From Campylobacteraceae bacterium (lineage in GTDB: Bacteria > Campylobacterota > Campylobacteria > Campylobacterales > Sulfurovaceae): a DNA stretch of 10,676 nt. The position numbers and the translations under genes are program-made. This document shows, in pieces, positions 6,807 through 10,676 of this stretch. The stretch's first letter is position 1. Each line of letters begins with the position of its first letter. The notes beneath the pieces are model-generated. The model saw only the letters and a program-made list of their open reading frames with translations, did not search any database and was not told where the DNA came from. Location of the stretch: contig JALVEV010000150.1 in assembly GCA_027030605.1 (NCBI GenBank), positions 1 to 10,676 on the forward strand, given 5' to 3'.

Positions 6807-7484
6807 TTATTTCCCCTTCTCGCCCTCAGCGTAACGCTCATTTTTCAAAACAATAAGCTCTCGTGAGAGTTCAGAGAGCTTTCTTTCGTACTCTCTGTTT
6901 TTCTCTTTTGCATCGTTTAGTTGTGTTGTCAGGTTAAACTTTCTCTCCGTAGCACTAGATGTAATGGTTGCAATCTGTTTTTTGAGAGATAAAATCTCAT
7001 TTTGAAGTTTTCTGTTCTCTTCTGAAAAATCTTTTGTATTGGTAGTAGGATGGTTATTTTTCATATCTAAAATTTGTGTTTTAAGCACCTCTAATTCACT
7101 ACTACTTTTAACAAGTCGACGTTGAAGCTCTACAACCTTTTCTTCTAAAAACTGATTCTCTTTTTCAAGGTGAGAGAGTGAATCTCTTTTATGCTCATGT
7201 GCTGTGGTTGCAAACTCTCGATGTTTTATCTCTGTTTGGTTAAGAAGCTCTTTTGTTTTAACTAATTCATTTTGTGAGTTTTGAATGGCTACTTTTTTTT
7301 CATTCATAAGTGTTTCTAACTTTTCATTCCACTTCTGCTCTTCTTCTTTTAGTTTTGCTTCCCACTTTTTATCATTTTCTAAAAGCCTCTTTGAGCCATT
7401 ACCTCGTAGAAGCCAACCAACAATAAGTCCAATAAATCCTGCTACAAGTAGATAGAGTGAGATTTGTATAAGTAAGTAGTTCAT
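6807..7484 (-). CDS. Membrane-anchored coiled-coil protein of unknown function
   Basis: A 225-residue protein with one N-terminal membrane segment (about 5-25, LYLLVAGFIGLIVGWLL) followed by Arg/Lys, which places the rest in the cytoplasm by the positive-inside rule. Residues about 30-218 are almost entirely charged, heptad-like coiled coil, rich in Glu, Lys, Leu and Asn, including a near-repeat KKWEAKL/QKWNEKL. There is no catalytic motif. Its ATG overlaps the stop of the BON-OmpA gene (TAATG), and AAAGGA lies inside the end of that gene (7498-7493), so the two are translationally coupled and probably work together at the envelope. The architecture resembles scaffolds that organise envelope or division proteins, but that is only analogy. 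I do not recognise a named family. Confidence 0.85.
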   Translation of the reverse strand: MNYLLIQISLYLLVAGFIGLIVGWLLRGNGSKRLLENDKKWEAKLKEEEQKWNEKLETLMNEKKVAIQNSQNELVKTKELLNQTEIKHREFATTAHEHKRDSLSHLEKENQFLEEKVVELQRRLVKSSSELEVLKTQILDMKNNHPTTNTKDFSEENRKLQNEILSLKKQIATITSSATERKFNLTTQLNDAKEKNREYERKLSELSRELIVLKNERYAEGEKGK

Positions 7485-8419
7485 TATTTTGTTCCTTTTA
7501 TGCTAAATTCGATTCTTCTGTTCTTCTCTCGTCCCTCTTTTGTCTTATTGGAAGCGATAGGATTTTTTGCCCCATGACCAAAAGCTTTAATGGATTTTTT
7601 GTCAAGACCTTTTGAGAGTAGATAGGTTTTAATGTTGTTAGCTCTCTGTTGACTTAATCTTTTGTTATATAGTGCATTACCACTATTGTCTGTATATCCA
7701 TCAATCACAATAAGCTTTGGAGAACACGATTTTAAAATCATACTAAGTTGGTCGAGTTGAGGGTAGCTACTCTTTTCAATTTTACTACTATTGTGAGCAA
7801 ATTGAATTTTACTTCTCTTTAAAAGGGTATTGAGTTGCTCTTGACAGCTAGATTGATTGGTCTCATTACTCTCTTGTGTTAAATTTCTCTCATCTACTTT
7901 TATAGGCTCTTGTTGCGTAGAGTTGAGTTCATTAGTAGTATTGTTGGTCTCATTATTCTCTTTAGAGATATTTTTATCTTCTATGGTATTATTTGTCTCG
8001 TTGTTATCTACTATAGATGGTTGTACTATATTTTGATTTTCCACTTTCTCTTTTTGTAGTAGTTTTTTAGGAGTTTTTTCAACTTCAATACTCTCAATCT
8101 CTTTTATAATAGGCTTTACTTCTGGAACCTTTAAGAGATTATTAACATTTGTAACTCCTTCAATGTCTTTAAGTAGACTAGAGGCTAAAGCTTTTTCCTC
8201 TTTTGTGGAGACACTGCCCAGTAAGACAAGCTCTCGGGTTAAGGCAAATCCATCTCCTTTGAGTTTCACATAGACATCTTTAAATGCAGGATTTTTATGA
8301 ATAATCTCTGCTTTTTTGAGTAAATCCTCTTTTATTATAGTCGCTTTTTGAGTAAAAGAGAGATATGACAATATTAGTATAGAGATAATACCTAGTATTA
8401 ATAGTAGCCATTTGTTCAT
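7484..8419 (-). CDS. BON domain and OmpA-like peptidoglycan-binding protein
   Basis: A 311-residue protein with an uncleaved-looking N-terminal membrane segment (about 4-22). Residues 31-98 look like a BON domain (ELVLLGSVSTKEEKALASSLLKDIEG is partly typical: glycine after a strand, then helix, ending GVTNVNNLLKV). Residues 110-195 are a low-complexity Asn/Glu/Thr linker holding NETN three times (140, 156, 185). Residues 203-306 are an OmpA C-terminal domain with IDGYTDNSG (239-247), RLSQQRANNIKTYL and NRRIEF; D244 and R259 match the residues that bind diaminopimelate in this family. Cysteines 192 and 232 could form a disulfide. It probably tethers the inner membrane to peptidoglycan, resembling mycobacterial BON-OmpA (ArfA) in layout. 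AAAAGG (8431-8426) precedes the ATG. The downstream coiled-coil gene is coupled. Confidence 0.9.
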   Translation of the reverse strand: MNKWLLLILGIISILILSYLSFTQKATIIKEDLLKKAEIIHKNPAFKDVYVKLKGDGFALTRELVLLGSVSTKEEKALASSLLKDIEGVTNVNNLLKVPEVKPIIKEIESIEVEKTPKKLLQKEKVENQNIVQPSIVDNNETNNTIEDKNISKENNETNNTTNELNSTQQEPIKVDERNLTQESNETNQSSCQEQLNTLLKRSKIQFAHNSSKIEKSSYPQLDQLSMILKSCSPKLIVIDGYTDNSGNALYNKRLSQQRANNIKTYLLSKGLDKKSIKAFGHGAKNPIASNKTKEGREKNRRIEFSIKGTK

Positions 8420-8433
8420 GGATTACCTTTTGA

Positions 8434-8468
8434 TTTTATTATATTTTTTTTTATTTTATTATATTATA
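8434..8468 (-). promoter_or_regulatory. Promoter region of the BON-OmpA gene with repeated TATAAT
   Basis: Within the 59-base gap after the rhodanese gene, TATAAT occurs three times on the minus strand: 8468-8463, 8463-8458 and 8443-8438. The distal two give leaders of about 37 and 32 bases; the proximal one would start at the ribosome binding site itself. The 12-base word TTTTATTATATT (plus strand) is repeated at 8434 and 8454, a 20-base period. The tract is almost pure A/T, so chance matches are likely. Confidence 0.4.
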
Positions 8469-8478
8469 GATAAAAAAA

Positions 8479-9213
8479 TTACTTTATATCCTTAATTGAC
8501 CTCTTGCTAACAGTAAAGTCATAGATTAACCAATCTTGTAGACCACCTCTATACCAAAGTAGTTTTTCTACAGGGTAGCCTAAGTTGACCAATGACATAA
8601 TGGCATGAGGTGACTGAGAACACCAACTACCGTTACAAAATAGTAAAAGAGTCTTAGCTTTTGAAAAGTCTAATCCATCTTTAGTTTGAACTATGCCAAA
8701 CTGTTTAAAAAACTTTTTATAGCTCTTTTGATAATCTTGATACTCCTTGGGAGTTTTAAAATCATCTTCATCTAAATCTTCATCATAGTTAAGTTGATTA
8801 AAGGGAACATTTACTGCTGTTGGAATGGTCATTTGAGTAAACCAACGTTCTGTTCTAGCATCAACTAATAGATATTTAGATGGCTCTTTTTCAGAAGCTT
8901 TAATCTGTTTTAGAACTTCAATCTCTCCTACTGTTTGAACACCTTTAATCAGGTTCATAGGTTGTAGTACTCCTACATGTGTTACAAAACTTTTTTTACA
9001 GACATTGGGAACATCATCTCCTGCATAGTCTCCTCCAAATAGAGGTTCAGGTGCGAGATTCTCTTTCGTGCATAATCTATTTTTCTCTCGCTTTACATGG
9101 ATGGTCTTTCCATTTTTTTTGATTATGATTCCATTATCTTGAAAATCTTTTAAAAGATTTTCTGAAAAGAGTTCTAAAGTCAATACTAAAGGTAAAATTA
9201 ATAGTTTTTTCAT
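8479..9213 (-). CDS. Exported rhodanese-domain protein
   Basis: A 244-residue protein with a Sec signal peptide (MKKLLILPLVLTLELFS, cleavage near 17-18), so it is probably periplasmic. The C-terminal rhodanese domain (about 95-232) shows YLLVDARTERWF (D118, R120), IPTAVNVPF, the active-site loop CNGSWCSQSP (193-202) with catalytic C193 and a second cysteine C198, and the closing WYRGGLQDW. Rhodaneses move sulfane sulfur through a cysteine persulfide; this fits sulfur metabolism but the substrate is unknown. The N-terminal part (about 19-90) carries C48 and C72, possibly a disulfide, and matches nothing I recognise. Between the rhodanese motifs is an acidic insertion, NYDEDLDEDD (142-151). The start has only a weak ribosome binding site (AAGAAA). 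It heads the minus-strand block, divergent from the lipoprotein gene. Confidence 0.92.
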   Translation of the reverse strand: MKKLLILPLVLTLELFSENLLKDFQDNGIIIKKNGKTIHVKREKNRLCTKENLAPEPLFGGDYAGDDVPNVCKKSFVTHVGVLQPMNLIKGVQTVGEIEVLKQIKASEKEPSKYLLVDARTERWFTQMTIPTAVNVPFNQLNYDEDLDEDDFKTPKEYQDYQKSYKKFFKQFGIVQTKDGLDFSKAKTLLLFCNGSWCSQSPHAIMSLVNLGYPVEKLLWYRGGLQDWLIYDFTVSKRSIKDIK

Positions 9214-9230
9214 CCGATTTCTTTTTGTGA

Positions 9231-9236
9231 ATAGTA
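9231..9236 (-). promoter_or_regulatory. Weak -10 candidate for the rhodanese gene
   Basis: TACTAT on the minus strand, with a predicted start near 9224 and an 11-base leader that just includes the weak AAGAAA site. There is no TG extension and no clear -35, so support is low. Confidence 0.25.
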
Positions 9237-9268
9237 GCTTATCTTTGCTTTATTTTCGAAGAAAAAAA

Positions 9269-9288
9269 CTCTCCACACGCTTTCCACA
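9269..9288 (+). repeat. Tandem TCCACA repeats upstream of the metal-efflux operon
   Basis: TCCACA occurs at 9272-9277 and again at 9283-9288, exactly 11 bases apart, about one helical turn. The pair lies 10 bases upstream of the -10 box at 9299 and covers the -35 zone, the usual place for a response-regulator dimer site. This suggests a regulator-binding site for the lipoprotein/TolC operon. The regulator is unknown. Confidence 0.4.
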
Positions 9289-9298
9289 AAGAAAAGAG

Positions 9299-9324
9299 TA
9301 TACTTCCTCAATACAAACTAAGGA
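9299..9324 (+). promoter_or_regulatory. -10 box and RBS of the lipoprotein/TolC operon
   Basis: TATACT (9299-9304) predicts a start near 9311 and a 20-base leader. AAGGA (9320-9324) lies 6 bases before ATG 9331. The in-frame TTG at 9325 touches the ribosome binding site and is therefore not the start. Confidence 0.55.
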
Positions 9325-9330
9325 TTGACA

Positions 9331-9732
9331 ATGAAAAATATTATTAAATGGACATTAACTATAGTGGTTGGACTCTTTTTTATCGCTTGTGGAGGCTCAG
9401 ATGAGCAGGTTCAAGGTTTTAGTAAAAGTGGAAATGCAGGTCCTCTTAAAGTTACTTATAGTTCAGATAAGCCTCTAACGGTAGGAGACAATACAATTGT
9501 AGTTGAGATTAAGAAAGATGGTAAACCTGTTACAGGTGCAAAGGTAGAGTTTAAAGTCTTTATGCCAGAGATGCCAGGTATGCCTTATATGGAAGATGTA
9601 AGAACACTATCTTCTACAGGTAATAGCTATAGTGGAAATATAAACTTTTCAATGGCTGGAACATGGCAGGTGAAGATATATATTGAGAAAGATGGAAAAA
9701 AGTATAAATACTCATCTTCTGTAATTTTATAA
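9331..9732 (+). CDS. YtkA/FixH-like lipoprotein with a Met-rich motif
   Basis: From ATG 9331 the protein has 133 residues. It opens with a lipoprotein signal peptide (MKNIIKWTLTIVVGLFF) and lipobox IAC, with lipidated C20 followed by GGS. The mature part is one beta-sandwich-like domain of the YtkA/FixH kind: DKPLTVGDNTIVVEI, KPVTGAKVEFKVFMP, and the ending SMAGTWQVKIYIEKDG. The segment MPEMPGMPYM holds four methionines, typical of periplasmic Cu(I)/Ag(I)-binding proteins. It is followed after 10 bases by a TolC-family gene, an arrangement I know from heavy-metal RND efflux operons. The likely role is periplasmic metal binding or delivery to the efflux system, anchored in a membrane. Metal specificity is inferred from the methionines only. 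Confidence 0.85.
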   Translation: MKNIIKWTLTIVVGLFFIACGGSDEQVQGFSKSGNAGPLKVTYSSDKPLTVGDNTIVVEIKKDGKPVTGAKVEFKVFMPEMPGMPYMEDVRTLSSTGNSYSGNINFSMAGTWQVKIYIEKDGKKYKYSSSVIL

Positions 9733-9742
9733 TGGATTTATA

Positions 9743-10676
9743 ATGAAAATACTCTATCTACCTTTACTTATGTTCTCGTCTCTATTTGCTCAAACTCTAC
9801 AAGAGAGTGTTGAGCAGAGTATTGCTAATAACTATCAGTTACAGATTTTAGAGCAGGAGCAGGGAATAACAGCTCAACAGGCTGACATAGAGGGCTTTTG
9901 GGATGACCCAAAGGTACAGATAGGTATTAACGATATTCAAGCTGTTAGACCTCTTTCACGAAACCTTGAAGCGATGCAGAATCAATACGCTACCTACTCT
10001 CAGACCATTCCTCTCTCAAACAGACTTCAAGTTGCATCAGAGTTGGAGAAAGAGAAAGTAAAGGTGCTAGAGGCTCGAAAAGAGGCTCTAAAAGTAGAGA
10101 TAGCCTATGGCATACGAAAAGCCTTTATAGATGCCTCATTTTCTAAAAAAACGTTGCAGATTTTGGATGACTACATCGCTTTTTTACAACGACCAAAACA
10201 ACTGCTTATAAACCTTGCCTCTGTAGAGCGTAATTTAGTAGAGCAGTATATTAAAACAGAACTTCTTCAAAAAAGCTATCAGCTACAACGCCAAAATGCA
10301 ATTCAGCGAATCAAGATTGCTAAAGAGCAGGTGGAGTTGATTGGTAACATTAAAATAGATGGTTTTTCTGATGAGATTCTTCTAAAACATTATGAGCAGA
10401 GTGATTTAAGTGAACTTCTTTCAAGAGTTAAAGAGAGTCCAACACTGGGCGTTGCTACTGCTTTAGAGGAGGTAGCAAAAAAAGGGGTGGAACTTGCACA
10501 GGAGAAAGAACAAGCAGACATTACCGTGACAGGTGGAGTCTACCAACGGTTTGATAGAAATGATTATGTCTCATTTTCGGTGGCTTATCCTCTCTATATT
10601 CATGGGAAACAAGAGAAAGAGAAAGTTCAAGCAATGAAGAGAGCCAATATTCAGGAGTTGACCTATAAAAAGACTT
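9743..10676 (+). CDS. TolC-family outer-membrane efflux protein (CusC/CzcC-like), 3' truncated by window end
   Basis: The frame is open from ATG 9743 to the window edge, giving 311 complete codons; TolC-family proteins usually have 400-480. It starts with a signal peptide (MKILYLPLLMFSSLFA, then QT). The mature protein begins TLQESVEQSIANNYQLQILEQE, the usual TolC entry helix, followed by long Gln/Glu/Lys-rich helices, including IAYGIRKAFIDASF and SELEKEKVKVLEARKEALKVEIA, and a strand-like VTGGVYQRFDRNDYVSFSVAYPLY as in the family's second repeat. It should form the outer-membrane exit duct of a tripartite pump. It starts 10 bases after the lipoprotein stop, with TGGAT (9733-9737) as ribosome binding site, so it belongs to the same operon. 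The membrane-fusion and RND genes would be expected beyond the window. Confidence 0.9.
   Translation, partial: MKILYLPLLMFSSLFAQTLQESVEQSIANNYQLQILEQEQGITAQQADIEGFWDDPKVQIGINDIQAVRPLSRNLEAMQNQYATYSQTIPLSNRLQVASELEKEKVKVLEARKEALKVEIAYGIRKAFIDASFSKKTLQILDDYIAFLQRPKQLLINLASVERNLVEQYIKTELLQKSYQLQRQNAIQRIKIAKEQVELIGNIKIDGFSDEILLKHYEQSDLSELLSRVKESPTLGVATALEEVAKKGVELAQEKEQADITVTGGVYQRFDRNDYVSFSVAYPLYIHGKQEKEKVQAMKRANIQELTYKKT

Noticed and set aside
6611..6841. Minus-strand open frame of 76 codons across the nadE end
   Set aside because: It overlaps the ends of two well-supported genes in other frames and has no recognisable features.
9226..9288. Chromosomal replication origin
   Set aside because: The three DnaA-box-like words are imperfect, there is no adjacent dnaA or dnaN gene, and the A/T-rich unwinding element is not distinct. 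It is kept only as a note under the TCCACA finding.
9325..9330. TTG start for the lipoprotein gene
   Set aside because: TTG 9325 directly touches AAGGA (9320-9324), leaving no spacing; ATG 9331 has the normal 6-base spacing and starts a proper signal peptide.
9732..9743. ATG at 9732 overlapping the lipoprotein stop as start of the TolC gene
   Set aside because: That frame reads ATG GAT TTA TAA and stops at once; the long open frame begins at ATG 9743.
1..10676. CRISPR array, tRNA or rRNA genes, insertion sequences or phage genes
   Set aside because: I found no regularly spaced repeats, no cloverleaf with a TTC-arm box, no transposase or integrase motif, and no terminal inverted repeats. Base composition looks even along the window.

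Overview
This is an A/T-rich, gene-dense stretch of bacterial chromosome, most likely from a Campylobacterota (Epsilonproteobacteria) species of the Sulfurimonas/Sulfurovum/Arcobacter kind. The pointers are the base composition, short intergenic gaps, A/T-rich promoters with clear (often TGn-extended) -10 boxes and no clear -35 boxes, AAGGA-type ribosome binding sites, and a mix of energy-sensing signalling, rhodanese and metal-efflux genes. This is inference from style and content; no rRNA or other marker is present to fix the taxon.

Layout. The tail of an unidentified gene (1-87, +) converges on pyrF (96-779, -). pyrF and a cytoplasmic cyclophilin (842-1354, +) diverge from a compact region whose two -10 boxes overlap on opposite strands. 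After a possible terminator comes a large membrane c-di-GMP protein (1511-4315, +) with a helical periplasmic sensor, HAMP, an Aer-like PAS, a degenerate GGDEF and an apparently intact EAL domain. A small exported protein of unknown function (4463-4864, +) follows; its ATG falls exactly where transcription should start. Next is a long glutamine-dependent NAD synthetase (4917-6806, +).

The strand then switches. A minus-strand block holds, in transcription order, a periplasmic rhodanese (9213-8479), a membrane-anchored BON + OmpA-like protein (8419-7484) and a membrane-anchored coiled-coil protein (7484-6807). The last two overlap by one base (TAATG) and probably form one cell-envelope unit. 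Divergent from the rhodanese is an operon starting with a Met-rich YtkA/FixH-like lipoprotein (9331-9732, +) and a TolC-family outer-membrane protein (9743 onward, cut by the window end). This looks like the start of a heavy-metal (copper/silver type) efflux operon, with membrane-fusion and RND pump genes expected just outside.

Most genes are housekeeping or recognisable accessory families. I do not see a clearly new multi-gene system. The items most worth a second look are the leaderless-looking exported protein sharing an identical 11-base promoter core with the c-di-GMP gene, the symmetric divergent promoter, the hairpin overlapping the nadE promoter, the envelope pair BON-OmpA/coiled-coil, and the tandem TCCACA repeats before the metal-efflux operon.
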